The translations under genes were made by a program, and so were the position numbers. The notes under the pieces are model-generated. The model was not told the DNA's origin. It worked only from the letters and a program-made list of their open reading frames with translations, and did not search any database. Below, piece after piece: positions 25,416 to 37,095 of a stretch of 64,000 nucleotides of DNA (positions within the stretch are counted from its first letter, which is position 1; every line of letters starts with the position of its first letter). Source of the DNA: Ciceribacter ferrooxidans (GTDB taxonomy: Bacteria; Pseudomonadota; Alphaproteobacteria; Rhizobiales; Rhizobiaceae); NCBI RefSeq assembly GCF_004137355.1, contig NZ_SDVB01000249.1, forward strand, positions 39,029 to 103,028, written 5' to 3'.

Positions 25416-25973
25416 TCACGACGGCGATTTCCATTTTATCGAGCAGCCGATCGACACGTGTTGCTCCGCCGGACCGCGCCCGGTCCTCGCGACCTCCAGC
25501 ATGGCCTCATAGAGATCGCGACGCAGGCCTTGATCGACGGCCTCCTTCCGCGATGCATCGAGACGACCGCGGTACTGCAGCTCGCCGGCGGCATTGAACC
25601 CGAAGAAATCCGGCGTGCAGACGGCACCGTAGGTCCGCGCGACGGACTGGTCCTCGTCGTACAGATAGGGAAAGGGCAGCGCATGCTCGGCGGAGAAGCG
25701 CTGCATGTTTTCGAAGGAATCCTCCGGATAGGTGAGCGCGTCATTGGAGTTGATGGCGACGAATCCGACGCCCGCGCCGGCAAGATCGCGCGCGTCGCGG
25801 ACGATGCGGGCGATCACCGCCTTCACATACGGGCAATGATTGCAGATGAAGGCGACGACGAGCCCTCTCGGGCCTGCGTGATCAAGGATGGACGAAGTGC
25901 GGCCATCGACACCGGGAAGTCGCGCATCGACAGCCTTCCAGCCGAAGTCGCAAAGGGGAGCGGTCGCAGCCAT
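25416..25973 (-). CDS. Thioredoxin-like/peroxiredoxin-like family protein
   Basis: A 185-residue protein of the AhpC/TSA-like thioredoxin superfamily, with the redox motif C44-N-H-C47 in AFICNHCPYV, GVGFVAINSNDA and a cis-Pro region CTPDFFGFNAAGEL. It has no evident signal peptide and is probably cytoplasmic. It lies 30 bases after cbbE on the same strand and may be the last gene of the Calvin operon; thioredoxin control of Calvin enzymes is a possible but unproven link. GAGGAGG precedes ATG 25973. Confidence 0.85.
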   Translation of the reverse strand: MAATAPLCDFGWKAVDARLPGVDGRTSSILDHAGPRGLVVAFICNHCPYVKAVIARIVRDARDLAGAGVGFVAINSNDALTYPEDSFENMQRFSAEHALPFPYLYDEDQSVARTYGAVCTPDFFGFNAAGELQYRGRLDASRKEAVDQGLRRDLYEAMLEVARTGRGPAEQHVSIGCSIKWKSPS

Positions 25974-26003
25974 TTTGCCTCCTCGCAAAGTATCGAGATT
26001 TGG

Positions 26004-26693
26004 TCAGGCGGCTTTCTGCCCTAGCGCTGCATCCGCAGCTGCCCGGATCGCGCTAATATTCTCCCTATACGCCTCCTTGTCACCCCCCTTGAAGACCGCC
26101 GAACCGGCCACCAGCACGTCAGCGCCGGCCGCCGCCACCAGCGAAGCGGTCGCAGGCGTGACCCCGCCGTCGATCTCGACGTGGATAGGTCGGTTGCCAA
26201 TCATCGCCCGGACGCGACGCACCTTCTCGACCACGGCCGGAATGAAGGCCTGCCCCCCGAAACCGGGATTGACGGTCATCAGGAGGATGAGATCGACACG
26301 GTCGAGCACGTATTCGATGACGTTTTCAGGCGTGGAAGGATTGAGCGAAACACCGGCCTTCTTCCCGAGCCCCCTGATCGCCTGCAGCGAACGGTCGAGA
26401 TGCGGGCCCGCCTCGGCATGGACGGTGATGATGTCACATCCGGCCTCGGCGAAGGCTTGGAGATAGGGATCGGCGGGCGCAATCATCAGGTGACAGTCGA
26501 ACACCGCATCGGTGCGGTCGCGGATCGCCTTGATGACCGGCGGGCCGAAAGTGATATTCGGCACGAAGTGGCCATCCATGATGTCCAGGTGAATCCAGTC
26601 TGCACCCGCATGCACGACGGCCTCCACCTCGTCCCCGAGACGAGAGAAGTCGGCGGAAAGCACGGAAGGGGCGATGATGGTTTGACGTTTCAT
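26004..26693 (-). CDS. cbbE: Ribulose-phosphate 3-epimerase
   Basis: A 229-residue TIM-barrel epimerase interconverting ribulose-5-phosphate and xylulose-5-phosphate. Family signatures are complete: [58 protein letters not shown] and VEIDGGV. Placement directly after cbbX (4-base overlap) makes it the Calvin-cycle copy. Confidence 0.95.
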   Translation of the reverse strand: MKRQTIIAPSVLSADFSRLGDEVEAVVHAGADWIHLDIMDGHFVPNITFGPPVIKAIRDRTDAVFDCHLMIAPADPYLQAFAEAGCDIITVHAEAGPHLDRSLQAIRGLGKKAGVSLNPSTPENVIEYVLDRVDLILLMTVNPGFGGQAFIPAVVEKVRRVRAMIGNRPIHVEIDGGVTPATASLVAAAGADVLVAGSAVFKGGDKEAYRENISAIRAAADAALGQKAA

Positions 26694-27619
26694 GGGTTCT
26701 CCTCCTGTCTGCCCTTCGCAGCGAACCGGAACACGCGGCTGACGGCGATATCACGGGCTGTGATGGTCGACAGCTGCTCCGCATCGACCGGCCCTTCAGC
26801 TTCCTCGAAGAGGCGGTTTGCCTGTCGCAGGCGGGCGCGGTCGAGCGCGTTGCGTATGGAGCGCGCATTGGCGAAGTGCGGCTGCGCACGGCGAAGGGCG
26901 ATGTAGTCCGCCATGACCTTTTTCGCTTCCTGGTCGAGGTGGTAGCCCTGGCGCTCCAGCATGCTTTCGGCGATCAAAAGCAATTCGCCGTCGTCATAGT
27001 CGGGAAAATCGATGTGATGGGCAATGCGCGAACGGAAGCCGGGATTGCTTTCGAAGAATCGATCCATCCGGTCCGCATACCCCGCCAGGATGACCACCAG
27101 ATCGTCACGCTGGTTCTCCATCACCTGCAGCAATATCTCGATCGCCTCCTGTCCATAGTCGCGCTCGTTGTCCGGTCTGTAGAGGTAATAGGCCTCGTCG
27201 ATAAAGAGCACGCCGCCCATGGCCTTCTTCAGCACATCCTTGGTTTTCGGTGCCGTGTGGCCAATATATTGCCCCACGAGATCGTCGCGGGTGACCGAGA
27301 CAAGGTGCCCCTTGCGGATATAGCCGAGCCGGTGGAGCAGATTGGCCATGCGTAAGGCTACTGTCGTCTTGCCTGTGCCGGGATTGCCCGTGAAGCTCAT
27401 ATGGAGCGACGGCGGCTCGTGGCTGAGCCCCATGGCTCGGCGGGCGCGCTCGACGAGGAGCAGTGCTGCCGTCTCGCGGATGCGGCGCTTGACCGGCTTG
27501 AGGCCGACCAGCTCGCGATCGAGTTCTTCCAGGATCTCGGCGACGCCGGAGGCCTTGTATTCCTCGGCAAGGTCGACTGTCGTCGGCGGTGTCTCGGTGA
27601 TTGTCACGGCTTCCGGCAT
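26690..27619 (-). CDS. cbbX: Red-type RuBisCO activase CbbX
   Basis: A 309-residue AAA+ ATPase that removes inhibitory sugar phosphates from red-type RuBisCO by pulling the large-subunit C-terminus. Walker A GNPGTGKT is at residues 78-85, Walker [11 protein letters not shown] ends near residue 146, and the sensor/arginine region includes [22 protein letters not shown] 27619 has AAGGAGA upstream. It follows cbbS by 17 bases. Confidence 0.96.
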   Translation of the reverse strand: MPEAVTITETPPTTVDLAEEYKASGVAEILEELDRELVGLKPVKRRIRETAALLLVERARRAMGLSHEPPSLHMSFTGNPGTGKTTVALRMANLLHRLGYIRKGHLVSVTRDDLVGQYIGHTAPKTKDVLKKAMGGVLFIDEAYYLYRPDNERDYGQEAIEILLQVMENQRDDLVVILAGYADRMDRFFESNPGFRSRIAHHIDFPDYDDGELLLIAESMLERQGYHLDQEAKKVMADYIALRRAQPHFANARSIRNALDRARLRQANRLFEEAEGPVDAEQLSTITARDIAVSRVFRFAAKGRQEENP

Positions 27620-27636
27620 CGGTGTCTCCTTCTCGC

Positions 27637-28026
27637 TCAGCGGACCGCCGACCACGAATAGTGCTGAGAGCGGCCGACGACATCCGTTCGCGTCATCCTG
27701 AGTTTGGGCTCGACGTCGGGACGGTTGACGATGAAGGACATGGTCACGGTCTCGAAGCCGCGAGTGGAATCAAAGGCGTTCAGACGGATGTAGCTCTGCG
27801 GATGGGCCTTGCGGCATTCCTCGAGTTCCATCATCACACCCTTGGCGTCCTTCAGATCGAACATCGGATTGCCCCACATTTCCCAGTAAGTGTTACGCGG
27901 ATGCGGGTCGTCGGTATATTCGACACCGATCGCCCAGTTCCGGCCCAAGCAGTACTCCACCTGGGCGGTGATCTGTTCGTCGGTGAGATCCGGCAGGAAA
28001 GAGAAGCATCCCTGGGTGATACGCAT
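27637..28026 (-). CDS. cbbS: RuBisCO small subunit CbbS (form IC)
   Basis: A 129-residue small subunit starting [19 protein letters not shown] and containing [18 protein letters not shown]. The C-terminal extension ([19 protein letters not shown] onward) is the beta-hairpin extension typical of red-type enzymes. It lies 22 bases after cbbL. Confidence 0.97.
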   Translation of the reverse strand: MRITQGCFSFLPDLTDEQITAQVEYCLGRNWAIGVEYTDDPHPRNTYWEMWGNPMFDLKDAKGVMMELEECRKAHPQSYIRLNAFDSTRGFETVTMSFIVNRPDVEPKLRMTRTDVVGRSQHYSWSAVR

Positions 28027-28048
28027 AGTCGTGTCTCCTTTCATGGCC

Positions 28049-30617
<2,569 letters not shown>

Positions 30618-30677
30618 GATCCGTATTCCTTCCACGCGAGTTCCAAGTGCCGCCGCAACGGCGGCGGCGATGACGGC

Positions 30678-32687
30678 CTAGCGCACCAGCCTGCAAGCCG
30701 CCTCCACCGCGGCCTCGGCGGTGATGCCGAAATGACGATAGAGCTCCGGCGCCGGCGCACTCGCGCCGAAGCCGTTCATTCCGATGAAGGTGCCATTCTC
30801 GCCGATGTAGCGATCCCAGCCGAGGCGGCACGCCGCCTCGATCGCCACGCGCGGGCCCGTGCCGAGCACCGAGAGGCGGTACTCGGGCGTCTGCTCCTCG
30901 AAGAGCTCCCAGGAGGGCATCGACACGACGGCGGCCGAAATCCCGTGATCGGCCAGGAGCCGCTCGGCCGCGGCGATGGCGATTTCGACCTCCGATCCGG
31001 TCGCAAGCAAGGTGACGTCCCGCGCCGTTGCCGCCTCCCTCAACACGTAGGCGCCGCGCACAGACAGGGCCGTCGAACTGTAGCCGAGTCGCAGCATCGG
31101 CAGGTTCTGGCGGGACAATACCAGCACGCTCGGCCGGTCCTGCTGCCTCAGTGAAATTTCCCAGCACTCGGCCGTCTCGACGATGTCGCAGGGTCGGAAG
31201 ACGGTGATATTGGGTGTCGCCCGCAGCATTGCGAGATGCTCGATCGGCTGGTGGGTGGGGCCGTCTTCCCCGAGACCGATGGAATCATGGGTCATCACGT
31301 AGATGACCTGCTGGCCCATGAGCGCCGAAAGGCGCATGGCCCCGCGGGCATAATCGGAAAACACCAGGAAGGTGCCGCCATAGGGAATGAACCCACCATG
31401 CAGCGCCAGGCCGTTCATGGCCGCCGCCATGCCGTGCTCACGGATGCCGTAGTGGATGTAGCGACCGGAGAAGTCCTTCGCGGCCACATCCTCCATACCC
31501 TTGGTGACCGTCAGGTTGGAATGCGTGAGATCCGCAGAGCCGCCGATCGTCAGGTCCGTGAGATTATTGACCACGCCGAGCACCATCTCCGAGGCCTTGC
31601 GGGTGGCAACCTTGGTCGCCTTCTCGACATGCTCCCGGCGGAAGCCGTCGAGCGCCTCAAACAATGTCTCCGGCAGTTCCTTCCGAATCGTTCGCTGGAA
31701 CGCCTCGGCCTCCGGCGAGGCTTCGAGCCGCGCCGACCAACGACGCCGTGCCTCGCTGCCGCGTTCGGCGACCTCGCTCCAGCGGTCGAGGATCGCCTCC
31801 GGTACCTCGAAGGGCGCGTGCGGCCACTGAAGCACCTCGCGGGCGGCCGCGATCTCCGCGTCGCCGAGCGGCGCGCCGTGGGTCTTCTCCGAGCCCTGCA
31901 GGTTCGGAGCGCCCTTGCCGATCACCGTTCTACAGGAGATCAGCGATGGCCGATCGGATTGCCTTGCACGGGCAATCGCCCGTTCCACCGCCTCGAAATC
32001 GTGTCCGTCGACCTCCTGAACGTCGAAGCCGGCCGCCGTGAAGCGCGCAAGCTGGTCCATCGAGGTCGAAAGGCTCGTCGGACCGTCGATCGAGATCGAG
32101 TTGTTGTCCCAGAGCACGATCAGACGCGACAACCGAAGATGACCGGCGAGATCGATCGCCTCGTGGCTGATCCCCTCCTGGAGGCATCCGTCGCCGGCGA
32201 TCACATAGGTGTAGTGATCGACCAAAGCGTCGCCGAAACGGGCATTGGCGAGGCGTTCGGCGATCGCCATTCCGACGGCGGTCGAGATGCCTTGCCCGAG
32301 CGGACCCGTTGTCGTCTCGATGCCGCTGGCATGCCCGTATTCGGGGTGGCCGGCCGTCCGCGCGCCGAGCTGCCGGAAGCGCTTGAGCTCCTCAACGGTC
32401 ATGTCCGGATAGCCTACGAGATAGTGCAGCGCATACTGCAGCATCGAGCCATGTCCCGCCGACAGAACGAAACGGTCGCGATCCGGCCAGTCCGGATGGG
32501 CGGGATCGATCTTGAGGAACCGCGTGAAGAGGACCGTCGCAACGTCCGCCATGCCCATCGGCATTCCCGGATGACCGGAATTCGCCCGCTGCACGCCATC
32601 CATGGCAAGCGCACGAACCGCGTTCGCCATGTCGCGATCACTCACCGCCACGGGTTCGGGACTCATCTTCAGGGCCTGTTCTTGCAT
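30678..32687 (-). CDS. cbbT: Transketolase, Calvin type
   Basis: A 669-residue TPP enzyme. The TPP motif spans [20 protein letters not shown] to VLWDNN. The N-terminus has [15 protein letters not shown] and the pyrimidine domain has [19 protein letters not shown]. It moves two-carbon units to regenerate pentose phosphates. GAGGAGGAACCC precedes the ATG at 32687, and it lies between cbbP and cbbA. Confidence 0.97.
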   Translation of the reverse strand: MQEQALKMSPEPVAVSDRDMANAVRALAMDGVQRANSGHPGMPMGMADVATVLFTRFLKIDPAHPDWPDRDRFVLSAGHGSMLQYALHYLVGYPDMTVEELKRFRQLGARTAGHPEYGHASGIETTTGPLGQGISTAVGMAIAERLANARFGDALVDHYTYVIAGDGCLQEGISHEAIDLAGHLRLSRLIVLWDNNSISIDGPTSLSTSMDQLARFTAAGFDVQEVDGHDFEAVERAIARARQSDRPSLISCRTVIGKGAPNLQGSEKTHGAPLGDAEIAAAREVLQWPHAPFEVPEAILDRWSEVAERGSEARRRWSARLEASPEAEAFQRTIRKELPETLFEALDGFRREHVEKATKVATRKASEMVLGVVNNLTDLTIGGSADLTHSNLTVTKGMEDVAAKDFSGRYIHYGIREHGMAAAMNGLALHGGFIPYGGTFLVFSDYARGAMRLSALMGQQVIYVMTHDSIGLGEDGPTHQPIEHLAMLRATPNITVFRPCDIVETAECWEISLRQQDRPSVLVLSRQNLPMLRLGYSSTALSVRGAYVLREAATARDVTLLATGSEVEIAIAAAERLLADHGISAAVVSMPSWELFEEQTPEYRLSVLGTGPRVAIEAACRLGWDRYIGENGTFIGMNGFGASAPAPELYRHFGITAEAAVEAACRLVR

Positions 32688-32697
32688 GGGTTCCTCC

Positions 32698-33570
32698 TCA
32701 GGATGCGCGATTGCGGCGCTCGATCAGTTGCAGGATGAGCGGGGTCAGAATGAGCTGCATGGCGAGATCGAGCTTGTTGCCGGGGACGACGATCGAATTG
32801 GCCCGCGACATGAAGGAATCGTGGATCATCGACAGCAGGTACGGAAAATCGATTCCCCGCGGCTTCGCGAAGCGGATGACGAGCATGGATTCGTCAGCCG
32901 TCGGGATCCAGCGCGCCACGAAGGGATTGGACGTGTCGACGATCGGAACGCGCTGGAAATTGATGTCCGTCTGGGTGAATTGCGGCGTGATGTAACGGAC
33001 ATAGTCGGGCATCCGCCTCAGGATCACATCCATGACGGCCTCGGTCGAATAGCCGCGTGTCGCCCGGTCCCGGTGGATCTTCTGGATCCATTCGAGATTG
33101 ATGACGGGGACGACCCCGATCTTCAGGTCGCCGAAGCGCGCGAGATTGACCTTCTCCGTTACTGCGCAGCCGTGCAGTCCTTCGTAGAAGAGGAGGTCGC
33201 TCGGGCCGAACTCCCGCCAGTCCGTGAACGTGCCGGCCGGCGCATTGTATTGGGCCGCCTCTTCGTCGTCGTGGATGTAGGTTCGGGTCCGACCCGAGCC
33301 GCGGCGGGAATATTCGTCAAAGACCTGCTCGAGAATTTCGAGCTCGTTAGCCTCGGCGTTGAAGTGGGTGAAGTTGGGATTGCCGTTCGCCTGCTCTTCG
33401 GCGACTTTCGCCTTCATGGCCTGGCGGTCGTAGCGGTGGAAGGCGTCGCCTTCGATGAACGCGGCCTCGATGTTCTCCCGGCGGAAGATCTGCTCGAAAA
33501 TCCGCTTTACCGAGGTTGTGCCGGCACCGGAGGAACCGGTGATCGAGATGATCGGGTGCTTTGTGGACAT
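32698..33570 (-). CDS. cbbP: Phosphoribulokinase
   Basis: A 290-residue proteobacterial-type phosphoribulokinase that makes ribulose-1,5-bisphosphate. The P-loop GSSGAGTTS is at residues 12-20, and [16 protein letters not shown] and [19 protein letters not shown] are conserved substrate and catalytic segments. It is unique to the Calvin cycle, so with cbbLS it shows the pathway is complete at its two diagnostic steps. Confidence 0.97.
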   Translation of the reverse strand: MSTKHPIISITGSSGAGTTSVKRIFEQIFRRENIEAAFIEGDAFHRYDRQAMKAKVAEEQANGNPNFTHFNAEANELEILEQVFDEYSRRGSGRTRTYIHDDEEAAQYNAPAGTFTDWREFGPSDLLFYEGLHGCAVTEKVNLARFGDLKIGVVPVINLEWIQKIHRDRATRGYSTEAVMDVILRRMPDYVRYITPQFTQTDINFQRVPIVDTSNPFVARWIPTADESMLVIRFAKPRGIDFPYLLSMIHDSFMSRANSIVVPGNKLDLAMQLILTPLILQLIERRNRAS

Positions 33571-33585
33571 CCGTCTTGCCTCCCG

Positions 33586-34635
33586 TCAGGCCCTGAACAG
33601 GCCGCGATTGTTGAAGAGAGGCGCACGCTCCCCGATGGAGCTCGGCTCCGTGTGGTAGCGGGCGATCCGGTGCACTTCGCGCGCCGAGCCGAAGACCAGC
33701 GGCACCCGCTGGTGCATGCTCTGCGGCGTGAGATCCAGGATCCGATTGACCGTATCCGTCGCCGCACCGCCCGCCTGCTCGATAAGGAAGGCGATCGGGT
33801 TGGCCTCGTAGATGAGCCGGATCCGGCCCTCGCCATAGCCCTTGCGTTTGTCCCCGGGATAGAGAAACACGCCGCCGCGCATCAGAATGCGATAGGTCTC
33901 GGCGACGAGCGAAGCGATCCAGCGCATGTTGAACTCCTTTTCCCGGGGGCCTTCCGTTCCTTTGAGGCAGTCGTCGACATAGAGACGGACCGACTCGTCC
34001 CAGTGCCGATAGTTGGCGGCATTGATCGCGAATTCCTGGGTTTTGGGCGCGAGCACCACGCTTTCATAGGCCTGCATGAACGTCCCGAGCCGCGATGAGA
34101 AGACGAAGACGTGCGTACCGTTGCCGACCGTCAGCACCAGCGCGAGCTGCGGACCGTAGATAAAAAAGCCGGCAGCGAGCTGGGCGCCTCCCGGTTGGAA
34201 GAAGGAGGCGTTTCGCTCGCTGACCGGTTCACCGACCACAGGGAGGATCGAAAAGATCGTGCCGATCGAGACGTTTGTGTCGATATTTGAGGAACCGTCG
34301 AGCGGGTCGATCGCGACGGCAATCGGAGCGCCCGGATCCAGCACGACAGGATGTTCCAGTTCTTCCGAACCGTAGAGGCAGACCGGCGCCTGCCGCATCG
34401 CCTCGATGAACATGTCGTCGGCATGGACGTCCAGGTCCTTTTGGGCGTCGCCGTCGCTGTTGGAACGCCCGCGATGCCCGGCGAACGCGCTGCCAAGGGC
34501 ACCCTGGTTGATGGTCTTGCGCATCGTCACGGCAGTCAGGGCCAACTGCCGAACCGTCTGGGAGACCGCGAGCCTCAGCGGGTCTCCGCCTGCAACGTAG
34601 GAACTCAGAAAGGCGTCTAAGGTCGCCGAAACCAT
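33586..34635 (-). CDS. cbbF: Class I fructose-1,6-bisphosphatase
   Basis: A 349-residue class I FBPase with the metal-binding motif AIDPLDGSSNIDTNVSIGT and the GGVFLYPGDKRKGYGEGRI segment before the C-terminus. First gene of the minus-strand cbb operon, divergent from cbbR by 117 bases. GGGAGGACA lies upstream of the ATG at 34635. Confidence 0.96.
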   Translation of the reverse strand: MVSATLDAFLSSYVAGGDPLRLAVSQTVRQLALTAVTMRKTINQGALGSAFAGHRGRSNSDGDAQKDLDVHADDMFIEAMRQAPVCLYGSEELEHPVVLDPGAPIAVAIDPLDGSSNIDTNVSIGTIFSILPVVGEPVSERNASFFQPGGAQLAAGFFIYGPQLALVLTVGNGTHVFVFSSRLGTFMQAYESVVLAPKTQEFAINAANYRHWDESVRLYVDDCLKGTEGPREKEFNMRWIASLVAETYRILMRGGVFLYPGDKRKGYGEGRIRLIYEANPIAFLIEQAGGAATDTVNRILDLTPQSMHQRVPLVFGSAREVHRIARYHTEPSSIGERAPLFNNRGLFRA

Positions 34636-34752
34636 TGTCCTGTCCTCCCGCCCACTCCTCTTGTGGGCATGGAGGCATCGAAACAGAGATATCGAGCTTA
34701 GTAAAATTTATTATATTTACGTCGATGCTAAGAAAATTTAAGCTCACCTATT
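34636..34752. promoter_or_regulatory. cbbF-cbbR divergent promoter with AT-rich palindrome
   Basis: The gap between cbbF and cbbR is markedly AT-rich at 34699-34745. GAGCTTA at 34694-34700 is an inverted match to TAAGCTC at 34739-34745, and an inner CTTAG/CTAAG pair is nested in it. LysR regulators bind such sites between themselves and their targets, so this is the likely CbbR operator. Confidence 0.65.
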
Positions 34753-35691
34753 ATGCGCAACCTGACCTTGAAAAATCTGCGGGCCATAGAGGCCGTTCTG
34801 AAACATGGGACCATCGCCGGTGCCGCGAACGCGATCGGATTGACTCCGTCGGCGATCACCATCCAGTTGAAACAGGTCGAGGAGGAGGCAGGCCTGCTTC
34901 TCTTCGACCGCACGAATGAGGGACTGCGCCCGACGGCCGCCGGATACGCCTTCGTCGATACGGCACGAACCGTCGAGGAACGCCTGCGGCTTCTGGACGA
35001 CGAACTCGACGCGATCAAGGGACTGCGAGCAGGTAGCCTGACGCTCGGCTGCGTGTCGACGGCGAAATACTTCGCACCTCACCTGATGGCGACTTTTAAG
35101 AAAGAGCATCCGGACATCTCGATCACGCTTTCGATCGGGAACCGAGCGGAGATCATATCGAGCCTCAAGAACCACGAGATCGATATCGCTTTGATGGGAC
35201 GCCCCCCGAAGGACCTGCCGCTGAGTTCGTCGATCTTCGGCGATCATCCCCTGGTGATGGTCGCCGCGCCGGATCACCCGCTTGCCGAGAAGCGCGGCAT
35301 CACCAAGGAAGAGATCGCCCGGGAACATTTTCTGATTCGCGAACGGGGTTCCGGGACCCGCATCTCACTCGAGATATTCCTGAGCGAAATTCCGGGCAAG
35401 CTGGACGACCTCGGCACCGAAATGGCCTCGAACGAGACGATCAAGCAGGCCGTGATGGCGGGACTGGGTGTTGCGTTCATCTCCGCACACACGATCGCCA
35501 TGGAGTTGGAATACGGCAAGCTGACGATGCTCGACGTCATCGGCATGCCGATCCGCCGGCAGTGGTTTTCGGTCATGCGCACGGACAGAACACTCTCCCC
35601 TGCCATGGCGGCTTTCCAGGACTTTCTGCGCCGTCGCGGGGCGCAATGCCTGCCCTTCTTCAATCGTCTTTATCCGGAAGTCGCCGGTTAG
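34753..35691 (+). CDS. cbbR: LysR-type regulator CbbR
   Basis: A 312-residue LysR regulator: an N-terminal winged helix (LTLKNLRAIEAVLKHGTIAG through LTPSAITIQLKQVEEEAGL) and a two-lobed effector domain (from about residue 90, SLTLGCVSTAKYFAPHLMA). CbbR proteins activate cbb operons in response to metabolites such as RuBP or NADPH. The divergent arrangement with cbbF and the palindrome between them support the assignment. Confidence 0.94.
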   Translation: MRNLTLKNLRAIEAVLKHGTIAGAANAIGLTPSAITIQLKQVEEEAGLLLFDRTNEGLRPTAAGYAFVDTARTVEERLRLLDDELDAIKGLRAGSLTLGCVSTAKYFAPHLMATFKKEHPDISITLSIGNRAEIISSLKNHEIDIALMGRPPKDLPLSSSIFGDHPLVMVAAPDHPLAEKRGITKEEIAREHFLIRERGSGTRISLEIFLSEIPGKLDDLGTEMASNETIKQAVMAGLGVAFISAHTIAMELEYGKLTMLDVIGMPIRRQWFSVMRTDRTLSPAMAAFQDFLRRRGAQCLPFFNRLYPEVAG

Positions 35692-35819
35692 CAGCTCCAC
35701 GCGGGGTAGCGCACGGTTCGGGGCCACCTGGCCCGGTGGAACAAACCGCCGCAGGCAGCGCCATTGCCTTCAGGGTCACCTATGAGATATCCCTAACGGG
35801 AACCGAGGATTCACGGGCG

Positions 35820-36212
35820 ATGGCGAATCGACACAAGACGACACGCGGGCTGCTGCACGTTCTGTGCACGCTTGCGCTGTTCTTCGTCGGATTTGCGCAC
35901 AAGACCCCCGATGTCTTCGGCAGCCCCTCGCCGCAGGAACTGGCCGCCTATACCTTGCCGGACGGCACGCTTCCCGAGCTCTGCCTCCCCTCCACGGACG
36001 GCAGCGACCATGACCATGGGACAGCCGGCACCGGCTGCGAGGCCTGTATCATCAGCGCCTCGATCATCCTTCCCTTGCCCACTGATATCGCAGCCCGGCC
36101 GCTGCTGCAGGTCGAAGAGGCCATTCTCCCCGTCCGCTACGAAGCGTATTATCGCCAACTCTATCCGCCGAACGCGGCTCCGAGAGCACCCCCTGCCGGT
36201 CTCGTTGTCTGA
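35820..36212 (+). CDS. DUF2946-like small membrane/exported protein
   Basis: A 130-residue protein with one N-terminal hydrophobic segment (GLLHVLCTLALFFVGFAHK) and a His/Cys-rich middle (SDHDHGTAGTGCEACIIS). That CxxC with nearby histidines resembles DUF2946 proteins, which often neighbour metal-uptake genes. Metal binding is inferred. CCGAGGATT lies upstream of the ATG. It precedes a Crp-type regulator and a metal-chelate ABC transporter. Confidence 0.6.
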   Translation: MANRHKTTRGLLHVLCTLALFFVGFAHKTPDVFGSPSPQELAAYTLPDGTLPELCLPSTDGSDHDHGTAGTGCEACIISASIILPLPTDIAARPLLQVEEAILPVRYEAYYRQLYPPNAAPRAPPAGLVV

Positions 36213-36318
36213 ACACCGCGGCGCTTGCGCCCGGATTTCATCAACATGGCCGGCGACCCCGCCTGAACTCCGCCAGTTAGGAAGGAGCGGGTGACCGGCC
36301 AAGACCGGAATCACCACC

Positions 36319-37002
36319 ATGCTCAACATTTCCGTTCCCAAGGACGCGGCCCACGTGGCACCGCCCGAACTCGCCCTGCCGTTCTCGCGGCAGGCGCGCT
36401 CCACCCAGAGCCGGATCATTTCGCCCGGGACGACGATCTACTTCGAAGGTTTCCGCCGTTCGCCTGCATACCGTCTCGTCGACGGTTGCGTGGCGATATC
36501 GCAGGCATTGCGCGACGGTCGCCGGCAGATCGTCGACATCCTGGGTCCCGGCCGTCTCTTCGGCCTCTCCCTCGGCGACAGCAACCCCTGCTCGGCAGAA
36601 AGCCTGACCTACAGCCACATCGAACAGCTGGACGAAAACCTGGAACCGGCCGAGGCCCAGCAGGAGATACACCTCATGCTGCGGCGGGCCCAGGCACACG
36701 CGACCCTCCTCGGCCGAAAGACGGCCATGGAAAAGGTCTCTTCCGCAGTTCTCGATCTTTCCTGCCAGTTCGCGCGCGCGTCGAGATCGCCGAAACGCCG
36801 TCGCGTGACCTTCACGCTCTATCTCACCCGCGCCGACCTCGCCGACTGGCTGGGCCTGACGGTCGAGACGGTCAGCCGCTGCCTCAACCAGCTCAAGCGT
36901 GAAGCACTGATCGACTTCACCCAACCGGAGATTGTCACGATCCTCGACCGCGACGCTCTGCTGGAGATCGCCGACGTCAACGGCACATGCCGCTCGATGT
37001 GA
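36319..37002 (+). CDS. Crp/Fnr family transcriptional regulator, FixK-like
   Basis: A 227-residue regulator with an N-terminal cyclic-nucleotide-binding-like barrel (IISPGTTIYFEGFRRSP; VDGCVAISQALRDGRRQIVD) and a C-terminal helix-turn-helix (RADLADWLGLTVETVSRCLN). The N-terminal Cys cluster of oxygen-sensing Fnr is absent, so it is closer to FixK. Oddity: the strong ribosome-binding site GGAAGGAGCGG is followed at 36291 by a GTG in a different frame, whereas ATG 36319 has only a weak site. It likely controls the neighbouring transporter or respiratory genes. Confidence 0.85.
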   Translation: MLNISVPKDAAHVAPPELALPFSRQARSTQSRIISPGTTIYFEGFRRSPAYRLVDGCVAISQALRDGRRQIVDILGPGRLFGLSLGDSNPCSAESLTYSHIEQLDENLEPAEAQQEIHLMLRRAQAHATLLGRKTAMEKVSSAVLDLSCQFARASRSPKRRRVTFTLYLTRADLADWLGLTVETVSRCLNQLKREALIDFTQPEIVTILDRDALLEIADVNGTCRSM

Positions 37003-37020
37003 GGGCATAGACGCCGGAGC

Positions 37021-37063
37021 GGCACGGGAACCTACCTGTCGGGGAACAGGGCGAGCCCGTGCC
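37021..37063 (+). promoter_or_regulatory. Nested hairpin in the 5' leader of the metal-chelate ABC operon
   Basis: GGCACGGG at 37021-37028 pairs perfectly with CCCGTGCC at 37056-37063, and inside it CCTGT at 37035-37039 pairs with ACAGG at 37046-37050, leaving an internal loop of six and five bases and a CGGGGA-type apical loop. It ends 32 bases before the ATG of the binding-protein gene. It could be a cis-acting RNA switch or the terminator of the upstream regulator; it lacks a T run. It does not match the cobalamin-riboswitch core as far as I can judge. Confidence 0.5.
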
Positions 37064-37095
37064 ACAGACTTCTTTCAAACACAGGGGACTATCCG

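Noticed and set aside
31236-32738. 500-codon plus-strand ORF opposite cbbT
   Set aside because: Shadow frame antisense to transketolase, with Arg/His-rich composition typical of reverse frames in GC-rich DNA.
37021-37095. Cobalamin riboswitch upstream of the Btu/Fec-like operon
   Set aside because: The leader is too short (about 90 bases) and the usual B12-box and GGGAA core layout could not be recognised; kept only as an unassigned hairpin.
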